64,000 nucleotides of DNA from Sulfurimonas sp. (GCF_023228785.1 NZ_JALOAN010000001.1:47593-111592); one strand, 5' to 3'. Positions 52,495-61,414 are shown, numbered from the stretch's first letter. A program made the numbers and translations. Notes: generated from the sequence alone by a model not told the origin.

Positions 52495-54276
52495 TTATAA
52501 AGATTTTATCTCTCTACAAAGAGCTAAAAACTCCTCTCCATATCTTTCATATTTCACCTCGCCTACCCCGTTAACACCTAAGATCTCATCTTTTGTTTGT
52601 GGTAGTTTGTCTATAAAATCAACCAAAGTTTTATCTGAGAAAACTATATATGCAGGAACTTCATCTTTTGCTGCAATTTCAGCTCTTAGAGCTCTAAATT
52701 TCTCAAATATTACATCATCTACAGTTGTTAAGCTCTCTTTTTTAACTCTTTTTGATTTTTGAGTCATTTTATGTTTATCTATCTCAACTTTAACTAAACC
52801 TTTTAAGATGTCCGCACCATATTTCTTTAGTTTTATAGCTCTAAATTCGCCAATTTCAATGGCATCTAACTCAAAAAGTCTATCTCCTATGGCACTCCAA
52901 AGATCTTTAGATACATCTTCACCCTTGCCGTAAACTGAGAGTTTATCATGCTTGAATTCCAAGACTCTTTTAGCCTTAGATCCCCTTAGAACATCTATCA
53001 CATGAGTGAGTCCAAATCTTTGCTCACACCTATAGATGCAAGAGAGAAGTTTTTGAGCTTCTGTAGTAATATCAACTTTTTCAACGCTTCCACGCCTACA
53101 GTTATCGCAAACATACTCGCAACTCTCGATCTCATCGTCAAAGTATTTTGCTATGAGTTTATGTCTACATTCACTAGAGTTTGCATAACTATACATCTTT
53201 TTTAGCTTGTTATATAGTAGTTCTTTATACTCTTTGTTCTCAAGCACATCTATAAAAGATCTCATTTTTAGATCATCGCCCTTTGAGTAGAGTAGCAAGG
53301 TCTCAGCAGCGAGTCCATCTCGCCCAGCACGACCAATCTCTTGGTAATAATTCTCAACAGTCTTTGGCATACTCATATGTACTACAAAGCGGATATTGCT
53401 CTTATCGATCCCCATGCCAAAAGCGATGGTAGCGACTATGATATCAACCTCTTCATACATAAACTCTTTATAAACTCGCTCTCTTACCTCGCTTGAAAAA
53501 CCTGCATGGTAAGCTCCAACTTTATAACCTTTTGTTTTTAAAAAACCAGCAACAGCCTCTACATCTTTTCTACTAAAAGCGTAAATAACACCACATTTAG
53601 ATCTGTGTTTTGCTATAAAGTCAAGTAGTTGAGCTCGACCATTTCCCAGTCTTTGTTGTGAGCTTATTGTGAGGTTTTCTCTTAGTGTCTTAGCACGAAG
53701 AGCTACTGGATCAAAAAGTCCTAGAGTTCTAACTATGTCTTCTTGAACTTTATGTGTAGCAGTAGCAGTAAAAGCGGCAATGCTCACATCGTTAAAGATC
53801 TCTTTGAGCATTGAGAGGTTTCTATAATCTGCTCGAAATTCATGTCCCCACTCACTTACACAGTGAGCTTCATCTATTACAAAAAAGTTGATCTCTACTC
53901 TTTTTAGGAGATCTAAAAAACCATTTGCACTTAGTCTCTCTGGAGCTATATAGAGAAGTTTTATATCATTTTCTAAAAGTCTTGAGGTTATCTCTTGGAT
54001 GCTATTAAAGTCTTGAGAAGAGTTTATCATCTCGGCTTTAATGCCATTTTTCTTTAGTGCATAGACCTGATCTTGCATTAGAGCAATAAGCGGAGAGATA
54101 ACTATAGTTACGCCATCCATCATAAGAGATGGAAGTTGATAGCAAAGAGATTTTCCGCCACCTGTTGGAAGTATGGTTATAAGATCTTTTTTTTCTAAGA
54201 TGGCATCTACAGCTTGTTCTTGGTAGTTTTTAAAGCTATCGTGCCCAAAGACTGATTTTAGTAGCTTATCTCTCAA
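52495..54276 (-). CDS. recQ: ATP-dependent DNA helicase RecQ
   Basis: 3'-5' helicase for recombination and fork repair, 593 residues. Walker A ILPTGGGKSLCYQLP, DEAH box FVIDEAHCVSEWGHEFR, motif III FTATAT, motif V ATIAFGMGIDKSNIRFV and motif VI QEIGRAGRDG are intact. The RecQ-C zinc Cys (CRHKLIAKYF and CEYVCDNC) and a C-terminal HRDC domain (from about 515) are present. It overlaps the coiled-coil gene by 11 bp, at the end of the motA-motB-fliP-trmA run. Complete. Confidence 0.96.
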   Translation of the reverse strand: MRDKLLKSVFGHDSFKNYQEQAVDAILEKKDLITILPTGGGKSLCYQLPSLMMDGVTIVISPLIALMQDQVYALKKNGIKAEMINSSQDFNSIQEITSRLLENDIKLLYIAPERLSANGFLDLLKRVEINFFVIDEAHCVSEWGHEFRADYRNLSMLKEIFNDVSIAAFTATATHKVQEDIVRTLGLFDPVALRAKTLRENLTISSQQRLGNGRAQLLDFIAKHRSKCGVIYAFSRKDVEAVAGFLKTKGYKVGAYHAGFSSEVRERVYKEFMYEEVDIIVATIAFGMGIDKSNIRFVVHMSMPKTVENYYQEIGRAGRDGLAAETLLLYSKGDDLKMRSFIDVLENKEYKELLYNKLKKMYSYANSSECRHKLIAKYFDDEIESCEYVCDNCRRGSVEKVDITTEAQKLLSCIYRCEQRFGLTHVIDVLRGSKAKRVLEFKHDKLSVYGKGEDVSKDLWSAIGDRLFELDAIEIGEFRAIKLKKYGADILKGLVKVEIDKHKMTQKSKRVKKESLTTVDDVIFEKFRALRAEIAAKDEVPAYIVFSDKTLVDFIDKLPQTKDEILGVNGVGEVKYERYGEEFLALCREIKSL

Positions 54277-54988
54277 AGATATCTACTTTTTTGATCCACA
54301 ACTCTTCTTCGGCTTTTTGCCATTTTTTGTCTATAAAATAACCTGTTATCTTAGTAAAGTTTTGAGTCTGGATATTGGATGTAAAAGTTCTATCTTTTTC
54401 CCATAAGTAGATCTCATCTCCACTAATTTCATTATAGATCTTACTATCATATTTTAGTCTATATGTAGTTGGCTTTGTCTCTTCTTCTATCTCTTTAGTT
54501 TTTAGAATTTCTTTTTTGAACTTTGTGTGTTTTGGCATAAGAGTTGGAAAAATATTGTCATCTTTTGGATATATTTTCTTTTCTTTAATTATCTCTTTTA
54601 CAACTACTTTTGGTTTAGTTTCGCCCTTTTTTTCTAAAAAAACGATTTGATTTTTCAAGATTTCTATTTGATCTTCTTTGGTTTTTACTGCTTTTTTGTA
54701 TATTTCTCTCTCATTTTCAGTATCTTTTAGTATTTTGGTTTGCTCTTGGAGTTTTTTCTCTAAAGAAATGTTTTTAGTCTTTAGAATCTCTACAGTTTTC
54801 TCATAACTTTCACATTCACTCTCTTTAGTCGTCTCTACTTTTATAATGCCTTTTGAGTCCAAAGCTTTTTTACACTCTTCATGTTCAACTCTAAGTTTAG
54901 TTATATCATTTATGATGGATTCTATTCTTTGTAACTCATCCCCTTGGAGCAAAAAAAATAAAAGAAAAATTATAAAAAGAGACTTCAT
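54266..54988 (-). CDS. Secreted coiled-coil protein, function unknown
   Basis: Protein of 240 residues with a signal peptide (cleavage near LQG-D). A coiled coil (about 20-120) with heptads (ILKTKNISLEKKLQEQTKILKDTENE) is followed by a Lys-rich linker and a beta-rich C-terminal domain of about 65 residues (TYRLKYDSKIYNEISGDEIYLWEKD, ending in ELWIKKVDIFER) that looks like an SH3-type wall- or peptide-binding module. It is joined to trmA by a 4-bp overlap and to recQ by 11 bp. I recognise no named family; periplasmic scaffold is the likely type. Confidence 0.68.
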   Translation of the reverse strand: MKSLFIIFLLFFLLQGDELQRIESIINDITKLRVEHEECKKALDSKGIIKVETTKESECESYEKTVEILKTKNISLEKKLQEQTKILKDTENEREIYKKAVKTKEDQIEILKNQIVFLEKKGETKPKVVVKEIIKEKKIYPKDDNIFPTLMPKHTKFKKEILKTKEIEEETKPTTYRLKYDSKIYNEISGDEIYLWEKDRTFTSNIQTQNFTKITGYFIDKKWQKAEEELWIKKVDIFER

Positions 54989-56106
54989 TTAGGCTTATCC
55001 TTTCTTACTAGTTTTGCTCCCATCTCAACATGATGAGTATAAGCAAATTGATCAAAAAGAGCCATATCTATAACTTTATGAGTCTTACATAATAGATCTA
55101 GATCTCTTAGAAGAGTCTCAGGATTACAAGATATATACAAGATATTGTCATACTTTGATGCCATAGCGCAGGAAGTCTCATCCATGCCAGATCTAGGTGG
55201 ATCTACAAAGATAGTATTTATATTATAAGAATTTATATCGATATCTTTCATTCTAGTAAATTCCCTCTTTCTTTCAACCGCTTGAGTAAACTCTTCAACA
55301 CTCATTCTTAAAAACTCAATATTAGTTACTTCATTTAAGAGCATATTTGTTTTTGCTGCATTGATAGAAGACTTTGATATCTCTGTAGCTAGTACTTTTT
55401 TAAAAGTTTTTGCAAAGGGTATAGTAAAATTACCAGCACCACAATATAATTCTAGCAAGTCTCCATCACAACTTTCTAGCGACTTTGTAGCCCAAGTAAT
55501 CATCTGCTCATTAACCCTAGAATTTGGTTGAGTGAAACTATTTTCTATATAGTTAAACTTATAAATCTCGCCATCAACGCTTAAATGCTCTGTTACAAAG
55601 TCTTGTCCAACTACAAGCTTTTGCTTACGACTTCGACCTATAATATAGATGCCAAGCTCCTCTGCTACCATCTTTGCTTTAACTAGCCACTCATCGCCCA
55701 GTTTTCTATGATATATCAAAGAGACTACGATTTCGCCACTACTTGAACTTAAAAAGTCCGCTCCAAAGAGCTTAAAGCCTATATTTTTTTCTTTTATAGC
55801 AAGTAAGAGTTTTGGCATAAGAGCTGCAATGTACTCATTTACTTGAGGACACTCTTCTACTAAGACTATGCCTTTGCGATCTAGATGATTCATCGCATAG
55901 AAGATATCATCATCCTTATGCCAAATCTTAAACTCGCTTCTTGAGCGATAGTGTGAGGTTGGAGATCTAAAAACAGAGATCTCACCCTCATAAAAAGCAC
56001 AAAACCTCTCTTTGTTTAACTCTAACTTACTACTTAATTGAGACTCATATCCGTCTTCATAGACTCTACAAGCCCCACACTCTCCAAAATACTTACAATT
56101 CATCAT
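54985..56106 (-). CDS. trmA: tRNA (uracil-54-C5)-methyltransferase
   Basis: Makes ribothymidine at position 54 of tRNA. It has 373 residues. FTQPNSRVNEQMITWA and the SAM motif DLLELYCGAGNFTIPFAK are clear. DPPRSGM and the catalytic Cys in ILYISCNPETLLRDLDLL are intact, and an N-terminal CxYF-like segment (CKYFGECGACRVYEDGY) holds Cys. It lies 4 bp after fliP in the motility run; its link to motility is only positional. Confidence 0.93.
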   Translation of the reverse strand: MMNCKYFGECGACRVYEDGYESQLSSKLELNKERFCAFYEGEISVFRSPTSHYRSRSEFKIWHKDDDIFYAMNHLDRKGIVLVEECPQVNEYIAALMPKLLLAIKEKNIGFKLFGADFLSSSSGEIVVSLIYHRKLGDEWLVKAKMVAEELGIYIIGRSRKQKLVVGQDFVTEHLSVDGEIYKFNYIENSFTQPNSRVNEQMITWATKSLESCDGDLLELYCGAGNFTIPFAKTFKKVLATEISKSSINAAKTNMLLNEVTNIEFLRMSVEEFTQAVERKREFTRMKDIDINSYNINTIFVDPPRSGMDETSCAMASKYDNILYISCNPETLLRDLDLLCKTHKVIDMALFDQFAYTHHVEMGAKLVRKDKPK

Positions 56107-56110
56107 CGTC

Positions 56111-56845
56111 CTACTTTATCGTCGCTATGAGGTTACCTATGAGCAGATTCCAACCATCTATAAGAACAAATACAAGGATCTTAAAGGGCAGTGAGATCAT
56201 AACAGGTGGGAGCATCATCATACCCATAGACATAAGTATAGAAGCTACAACCATATCAATAACTAAGAATGGTAAAAAGAGTAAAAATCCTATCTCAAAA
56301 GCTGTTTTTAGCTCACTAATAACAAAAGCTGGAATGATTACGGAGAGAGGTACATCTGCTACAGTAGCTGGATTTTCCATCTTTCTTATTCTAAAAAATA
56401 GAGCTAAATCTTTTTCTCTAGTATTTCTAACCATAAAATTTTTAAAGGGAAGAGTAGTGTTATCAAATGCCTCTTCATAACCAATCTTTTCCTCTATATA
56501 TGGTTTAATCCCAACTTCATAAGCTTCTTTGCCGATAGGCTCCATAACAAAAAAAGTCAATATCATTGCTAGCATCACAAGTAGTTGAGTAGGTGGAACT
56601 TGCTGGGTTCCAAGAGCTTGTCTTAAAAAACCAAATACTATAACAAAACGAGTAAAAGTTGTCATTACAAGTATCATACTTGGAGCTAAGAAAAGAAGTG
56701 TTAAAACGACTAAAACATTTAACGAGCTTACTAGTTGCTCTGGTGTATCAGGAGACGAGAGAGCAAAATTCATAGTAGGGATAGTTACAGCTTCAGCGTT
56801 AAGAATAGATGCCAAAGCTAGAAAGAGAAAAAATATTCTTATCAT
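56111..56845 (-). CDS. fliP: Flagellar export apparatus protein FliP
   Basis: Inner-membrane core of the flagellar type III export gate, 244 residues, with a cleavable signal peptide (about residues 1-18) and four helices. Conserved segments LNVLVVLTLLFLAPSMILVMTTFTRFVIVFGFLRQALGTQQ and SVIIPAFVISELKTAFEIGFLLFLPFLVIDMVVASILMSMGMMM are complete. The ATG overlaps the motB stop by one base, placing an export-gate gene in the stator operon. Confidence 0.96.
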   Translation of the reverse strand: MIRIFFLFLALASILNAEAVTIPTMNFALSSPDTPEQLVSSLNVLVVLTLLFLAPSMILVMTTFTRFVIVFGFLRQALGTQQVPPTQLLVMLAMILTFFVMEPIGKEAYEVGIKPYIEEKIGYEEAFDNTTLPFKNFMVRNTREKDLALFFRIRKMENPATVADVPLSVIIPAFVISELKTAFEIGFLLFLPFLVIDMVVASILMSMGMMMLPPVMISLPFKILVFVLIDGWNLLIGNLIATIK

Positions 56846-57621
56846 TACTGAGCTGATGCCTTATCTAAGATAGAGCGTTTTGTTTTTGCTTCATCATCCC
56901 TTTTACTACCATAAAAATGTAATTCAACTCTACGGTTTTTTTCTCGTCCGGCCTTTGTTACATTTGTTGCCAATGGTTTATACTCAGAAAAACCTGCCGC
57001 ACTAATTCTTTTTGGATCAACTCCATCTAAGAGGAGTTCTTGAAGTACAGAGATCGCACGAGCTGATGAGAGTTCCCAGTTATCTTTATATACACTGTCC
57101 TTGCCAGGAGCTAGGTTGTCAGTGTGACCTTGAACACTAACTTGCATAGCATTTGGAAGCTCATCAACTATCAAAGCAACTCTTTTTAAAAACAAAAGAG
57201 CATCTTCATTTTCTATAGTCGCACTTCCAGATTTAAAAAGGAGTGAAGCTGGAAGCTCTATTACAAAACCTTCTTGAGCCTCTTCAACTGTAATAGCAGG
57301 TCCGTGACCTTTATCTATCATCTCATTTGCATCCATTGCAGCTTGAGTGATTCTATTTACCGCTTCTGTAGTCTCATCTTGAGACTCTATAGGAGTTGAC
57401 TCTTGGATTCTTCTTTTTGAGATCTCAGTTTTTGCTCCACCTTCTAAAACACTCATTGCGCCAGAGAGTGAGCCGATAGCTTCTGAGATTTTTTTAGCAT
57501 CCATACTTGACATTGAAAGAAGTAAAACAAAAAAACAAAGAAGTAGAGACATCAAGTCTCCAAAGGCAGCTAACCAGTTAGGAAGACATCTCTCACACTC
57601 AGGACACTTTTTTTTAGCCAT
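56845..57621 (-). CDS. motB: Flagellar motor stator protein MotB
   Basis: Stator subunit anchored to peptidoglycan, 258 residues. One membrane helix (about 17-38) carries the proton-binding Asp22 in LAAFGDLMSLLLCFFVLLLSM. An OmpA-like domain (about 115-250) has the VQGHTDNLAPGKDSVYKDNWELSSARAISV and NRRVELHFYGS signature. The cytoplasmic N-terminus has Cys at 6, 9 and 12 (CPECERC), a small metal- or redox-like cluster. 18 bp after motA. Confidence 0.95.
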   Translation of the reverse strand: MAKKKCPECERCLPNWLAAFGDLMSLLLCFFVLLLSMSSMDAKKISEAIGSLSGAMSVLEGGAKTEISKRRIQESTPIESQDETTEAVNRITQAAMDANEMIDKGHGPAITVEEAQEGFVIELPASLLFKSGSATIENEDALLFLKRVALIVDELPNAMQVSVQGHTDNLAPGKDSVYKDNWELSSARAISVLQELLLDGVDPKRISAAGFSEYKPLATNVTKAGREKNRRVELHFYGSKRDDEAKTKRSILDKASAQ

Positions 57622-57639
57622 TATTTACTACCTACCCTA

Positions 57640-58404
57640 TTAGTCAAACTGACTAACTCTATCTTTTGGAGCTAGATATGCTAAAAGTTTAGCTTCTAAT
57701 ACACGAGGTGCATCTCCTGATTGAATAGACATGATGCCAGAGAGTATCATCTCTTTAACTAGAGTCTCTTCATCATTTCTAATACCTAATATTATAGCTA
57801 TTGGAGTGCCCACGACATTACCAATAATAGCACCATACATAGTAGTAAGAAGTGCAACTGCCATAGATGGACCAATAGCAGATGGATCAGCCATGTTTAG
57901 AAGCATCGCAACAAGACCGATAAGTGTTCCAACCATACCCATAGCACCAGCTAGAGCTGCCCACTGACTAAACATAGTTCCATTTACTCTATGTCTCTCA
58001 CTAGTTCTTTCCATATCTATTTCAAGAAGTTCCCTTATAGTGTCTGGTTCACTCCCATCTATCGCCATTGAGAGACCTCTTCTTAAGAACTCATTTGGCT
58101 CGGAGTTTACCTCACCTTCAAGGGCTAAGATACCATCTTTTCTAGCTTTTGTAGCAAAATCAACTAACTTTTTTATAAGTGCTACTTCATCTTCTATAGT
58201 CGGTTTAACTGCAACCATAAAAACTTTTGCAAAATTCTTCATTTGTGCTGGTTTAAAAGATATTAGTAAAGCACCAATACTACCACCAACAACAATCAAA
58301 ACAGATGGGATGTCTATATATGGACCTACACCCACACCCATTGACATAGCACCTAGTAAAAGAGCTATAACCAGAACTATACCAATAACCGTACCTAAAT
58401 CCAT
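57640..58404 (-). CDS. motA: Flagellar motor stator protein MotA
   Basis: Proton-channel subunit of the stator, 254 residues and four membrane helices. The family pattern SIGALLISFKPAQMKNFAKVF, the cytoplasmic loop with charged residues (LRRGLSMAIDGSEPDTIRELLEIDMERTSERHRVNG) and the paired helices GAMGMVGTLIGLVAMLLNM and PSMAVALLTTMYGAIIGNVV are all present. It is the first gene of the motA, motB, fliP, trmA, coiled-coil, recQ run. A possible -10 lies 48 bases upstream. Confidence 0.95.
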   Translation of the reverse strand: MDLGTVIGIVLVIALLLGAMSMGVGVGPYIDIPSVLIVVGGSIGALLISFKPAQMKNFAKVFMVAVKPTIEDEVALIKKLVDFATKARKDGILALEGEVNSEPNEFLRRGLSMAIDGSEPDTIRELLEIDMERTSERHRVNGTMFSQWAALAGAMGMVGTLIGLVAMLLNMADPSAIGPSMAVALLTTMYGAIIGNVVGTPIAIILGIRNDEETLVKEMILSGIMSIQSGDAPRVLEAKLLAYLAPKDRVSQFD

Positions 58405-58451
58405 TCAAATACCTTAAGAGTAAATATTGAGCTTATAATACCACAAAAAAT

Positions 58452-58457
58452 ATTATA
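58452..58457 (-). promoter_or_regulatory. Candidate -10 box for motA
   Basis: Minus-strand TATAAT 48 bases before the motA ATG. A second AT-rich match lies closer. No sigma-28 consensus is seen. Confidence 0.35.
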
Positions 58458-58645
58458 CACTTATCATTTATCAACAAATTGGAAAAATTAAAAGAGCGCC
58501 TTTGTATAAAATACGATAAAACAATTTATATAGGTAGATAAGGAGATAATCTTCGCAACTTTTATCTATCTTGTGTTACTATTTCCTAATTATTTCTACT
58601 TATGATTAATAAGTATAGCCTTTGTATTTTCTAGTAATAAAATCT

Positions 58646-58678
58646 TAACAAATAATCATTTTGTTAGTGATTTTTTTG
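58646..58678 (+). terminator. First hairpin with T-tract in the phosphoesterase leader
   Basis: TAACAAA and TTTGTTA form a 7-bp stem with a 7-base loop, followed by GTGATTTTTTTG. It could end a short plus-strand RNA or cause conditional termination before the phosphoesterase gene. Confidence 0.42.
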
Positions 58679-58718
58679 CAAGAGTTATGGTTGAGGCGTT
58701 CTCAACTATGTGTTTTGT

Positions 58719-58750
58719 ACTCAAAAATGAAAATTTGAGTTTATTTTTTG
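58719..58750 (+). terminator. Second hairpin with T-tract, just before the TTG start
   Basis: ACTCAAA and TTTGAGT (7-bp stem, 8-base loop) followed by TTATTTTTTG, only 12 bases before the chosen TTG start. The CTCAA arm resembles the CTCAAC arm of the hairpin before it, so alternative pairings are possible. Confidence 0.42.
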
Positions 58751-58761
58751 TGAGAGATAGA

Positions 58762-60060
58762 TTGAAAAAATTTTTCAAAACAGTTTTAAAGTTAGTTTTT
58801 ATTGCTGCTTTATTATATGGTATTGGCAGATTTGGCATAAATACTTATGATAGTCATGTTTTTGTACCTCGTTCACCTTATACTGTTATGCAAACGCAAG
58901 ATTCCATAACCATTAGATGGAACTCTCCAAAGTTTGAAATAGGCTCGGTAGAGTATGGTTTTTTCTCCGATTCTCTTGATAAGACTTTAGTAGATCCTAA
59001 AAAAACTAAAATACACTCTATTACTATATCAGGTTTAAATGAGTGTACAAAATATTACTACAAAGTTTTATCTGATTCTATGTCTATAGATAATGAAGAT
59101 AGAAGTTTTAAAACACTTTGTGCCGCAAAAGATACTCAGAAACTTTGGGTTATCGGAGATAGTGGTCAAGTAGGAGAAAACCAAACAAAAGTTTATACTT
59201 CCATGTTAGACTATATAGAGCATGATTTTAACAATCTTAATATGTGGGTACTCCTAGGCAATAACGCTTATAAAAATGGAAGCCAAAAACAATACAATGA
59301 GAGTTTTTTCGAGCCTTATTCAGAGCTTTTAAAGAGATTTACGCCTTGGGCAGTTATAGGTAATAACGATGCTAAAAGATGGGCATTTTATAATATCTTT
59401 GACTTTCCAACAAAAGGCGAGAGTGGTGGAGAGCCTAGTGGAAATGAGAAGTTTTACTCTATAGAGAGTGGAAATCTTCACTTAGTTATGCTCGATAGCG
59501 AGATGTACCGTATAGACAGAAACTCAGACTTAGCAGCATGGCTAAGAGAAGATTTAAAGAAAAATACAAAACCTTGGGTTATTGTTGCACTTCACACTCC
59601 TCCATATACTGATGGTAGTCACAATTCAGATAGTGATTATGATAGTGGTGGTAGACTTAAAAAGGTTAGAGAAAATTTAGTCCCCATCTTTGATGAGTTT
59701 GGAGTAGATCTAGTTTTAAGCGGACATTCACATAGCTACGAGCGCTCAAAACTTATGATCAACCACATAGGAAAAAGTAATACTTTGGGCAAACATAACA
59801 TAGTTCAAGACGCAAAAAGTTGTTATACAAAGTCCATAAAACCGAGTAAAGATAGTGGAACTATCTATCAAGTTTGTGGATCCTCTTCAAAATTAGAGCA
59901 CGCTACTCTAAAACACCCTGCTCTACCTTTTGCTTACGAACAAATGGGTTCACTCATCATAGATATAACCCCAACCACACTAAGCTCGAAGTTTTTAAGT
60001 ATAGATGCAAAAATATTAGATGAGTTTATCATCAAGAAAAACACTACCCCATGTCAATAA
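58762..60060 (+). CDS. Membrane-anchored metallophosphoesterase, purple-acid-phosphatase-like
   Basis: From a TTG at 58762 with GAGAGA upstream the protein has 432 residues. It starts KKFFKTVLKLVFIAALLYGIGRFG, a signal anchor. An ATG at 58687 is also in frame but the added 25 residues are coded by terminator-like hairpins. A Fn3-like domain (PYTVMQTQDSITIRWNS) precedes the phosphoesterase domain. Counting residues from 58687, GDSG is at 157-160, GNNAY at 191-195 where GDxxY is usual, GNND at 225-228 where GNH(D/E) is usual, LHTPPY at 302 and GHSHSYER at 346. The bridging Asp is thus Asn, so activity is doubtful. Substrate unknown. Followed by glmU at 20 bp. Confidence 0.85.
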   Translation: MKKFFKTVLKLVFIAALLYGIGRFGINTYDSHVFVPRSPYTVMQTQDSITIRWNSPKFEIGSVEYGFFSDSLDKTLVDPKKTKIHSITISGLNECTKYYYKVLSDSMSIDNEDRSFKTLCAAKDTQKLWVIGDSGQVGENQTKVYTSMLDYIEHDFNNLNMWVLLGNNAYKNGSQKQYNESFFEPYSELLKRFTPWAVIGNNDAKRWAFYNIFDFPTKGESGGEPSGNEKFYSIESGNLHLVMLDSEMYRIDRNSDLAAWLREDLKKNTKPWVIVALHTPPYTDGSHNSDSDYDSGGRLKKVRENLVPIFDEFGVDLVLSGHSHSYERSKLMINHIGKSNTLGKHNIVQDAKSCYTKSIKPSKDSGTIYQVCGSSSKLEHATLKHPALPFAYEQMGSLIIDITPTTLSSKFLSIDAKILDEFIIKKNTTPCQ

Positions 60061-60080
60061 AATTATAAATAAGAGGAAAT

Positions 60081-61385
60081 ATGAATAAAAAAGATCTAAG
60101 TATAGTAATTTTAGCTGCTGGAAAAGGCAGTCGTATGAAGTCAAACAAGGCAAAAGTACTCCATCATATAAGTGGTAAGCCGATGCTTTACCACATCATT
60201 AAAACATCACAAGAGATCTCAAATGATATAACCATAGTTGTAGCACACCAAAAAGACGAGGTTATAAAAGAGATAAGCAAATTTTTTACTAATATAAACT
60301 TTGTTACACAAGATGCGCAAAATTTCCCTGGAACTGGTGGAGCTATGATGAATATCTTGCCAAAATATGAAAGTGTTTTAGTTCTAAATGGTGATATGCC
60401 ACTTATATCTGCTGATGCACTAAGTGGTTTTTTAAATAGCAATGCCCAGATTATCATGTCTATTTTTGAACTAGGAGATCCTAGTGGTTATGGTCGCGTT
60501 ATCATTGAAAATGGCGAAGTTTTAAAGATCGTTGAACATAAAGATGCAAATAAAGATGAGTTAAAAGTAAAAAGTGTAAATGCTGGAGTCTATGCTTTTA
60601 GTTCATCTGTACTTAAAAAATATATCCCTCTTTTAAAAAATGATAATGCTCAAAAAGAGTACTACTTAACTGACATAATCTCGCTAGCTAAAGCAGATTC
60701 TATTAGTATCGTACCTCTTTTAGTAGATGAAGAGCATTTTAGAGGCGTAAATTCTAAAGAAGATCTAGCTGAGTGTGAAGTGATTATGCAAGAGAGAATC
60801 AAATCACATTGGATGAGAGAAGGAGTTATTATGCAACTTCCTAACACTATTTATATAGAAGAGAGTGTGAAGTTTGAGGGCGAATGCAAGGTAGAGAATA
60901 ACTGCCGCATAACTGGAGATACACTTATCTCAAACTCTCATATAAAATCATCAAGCGTTATAGAAGATAGCCGCATCATAGATTCAGATGTAGGTCCATT
61001 AGCCCATATCCGCCCAATGTCACAACTAAAAGATACTCACATCGGAAACTTTGTAGAAGTTAAAAAAAGCTCCCTTATAGGTGTTAAAGCTGGTCATCTA
61101 AGTTATATTGGCGATGCACAAGTTGATGAGGGAACAAATATTGGAGCTGGTGTTATCACTTGTAACTATGATGGCGTAAACAAATATAAAACCATCATTG
61201 GTAAAAATGTTTTTATCGGAAGTGACTCACAACTCATAGCACCACTTGTGGTTGAAGATGATGTTATGATAGCAGCTGGGACTACAGTAACTGCAGCTAA
61301 GATACAAAGCGGAGTTTTAGCCATTAGCCGAACTAAATTAACGATTGTTAAAGATTTTTATTACAAATTTTTTAGAAAAGTATGA
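60081..61385 (+). CDS. glmU: Bifunctional GlcNAc-1-P uridylyltransferase / GlcN-1-P acetyltransferase
   Basis: Makes UDP-GlcNAc for peptidoglycan and lipopolysaccharide. It has 434 residues. The uridylyltransferase domain has VILAAGKGSRMKSNKAKVLHHISGKPM, GTGGAM and VLNGDMPLI. The left-handed beta-helix acetyltransferase domain (from about 245) has IRPMSQLKDTHIGNFVEVKKS and NIGAGVITCNYDGVNKYKTIIGKNVFIGSDSQLIAP. Complete. It follows the phosphoesterase by 20 bp. Confidence 0.97.
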   Translation: MNKKDLSIVILAAGKGSRMKSNKAKVLHHISGKPMLYHIIKTSQEISNDITIVVAHQKDEVIKEISKFFTNINFVTQDAQNFPGTGGAMMNILPKYESVLVLNGDMPLISADALSGFLNSNAQIIMSIFELGDPSGYGRVIIENGEVLKIVEHKDANKDELKVKSVNAGVYAFSSSVLKKYIPLLKNDNAQKEYYLTDIISLAKADSISIVPLLVDEEHFRGVNSKEDLAECEVIMQERIKSHWMREGVIMQLPNTIYIEESVKFEGECKVENNCRITGDTLISNSHIKSSSVIEDSRIIDSDVGPLAHIRPMSQLKDTHIGNFVEVKKSSLIGVKAGHLSYIGDAQVDEGTNIGAGVITCNYDGVNKYKTIIGKNVFIGSDSQLIAPLVVEDDVMIAAGTTVTAAKIQSGVLAISRTKLTIVKDFYYKFFRKV

Positions 61386-61414
61386 TTTATAAAACTTATA
61401 TAACTTTTTTTAGA

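Larger units (their letters stand above)
58505..58761 (+). ncRNA. Structured leader or small RNA candidate before the phosphoesterase gene
   Basis: The 357-bp stretch between motA and the phosphoesterase start (58405-58761) holds no recognised gene but much structure. A TATAAA -10 candidate is at 58505-58510. GGTAGATAA (58533-58541) pairs with TTATCTATC (58562-58570) around a perfect AAGGAG that has no start codon after it. TAACAAA/TTTGTTA (58646-58666) is followed by seven T. Then GTTGAG/CTCAAC (58690-58706) and ACTCAAA/TTTGAGT (58719-58740) follow, the last with a T-run. It may be a regulated leader or a small RNA. Boundaries are estimates. Confidence 0.35.

Noticed and set aside
58505..58761. 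Known riboswitch (c-di-GMP, preQ1 or similar)
   Set aside because: The conserved core bases of riboswitch classes I know are not present. Only hairpins and T-tracts support a regulatory role.
58687..58761. ATG at 58687 as the phosphoesterase start
   Set aside because: The extra 25 codons consist mostly of two hairpins and a T-run and add no family-like residues. The TTG at 58762 gives a normal signal anchor. This choice is not certain.
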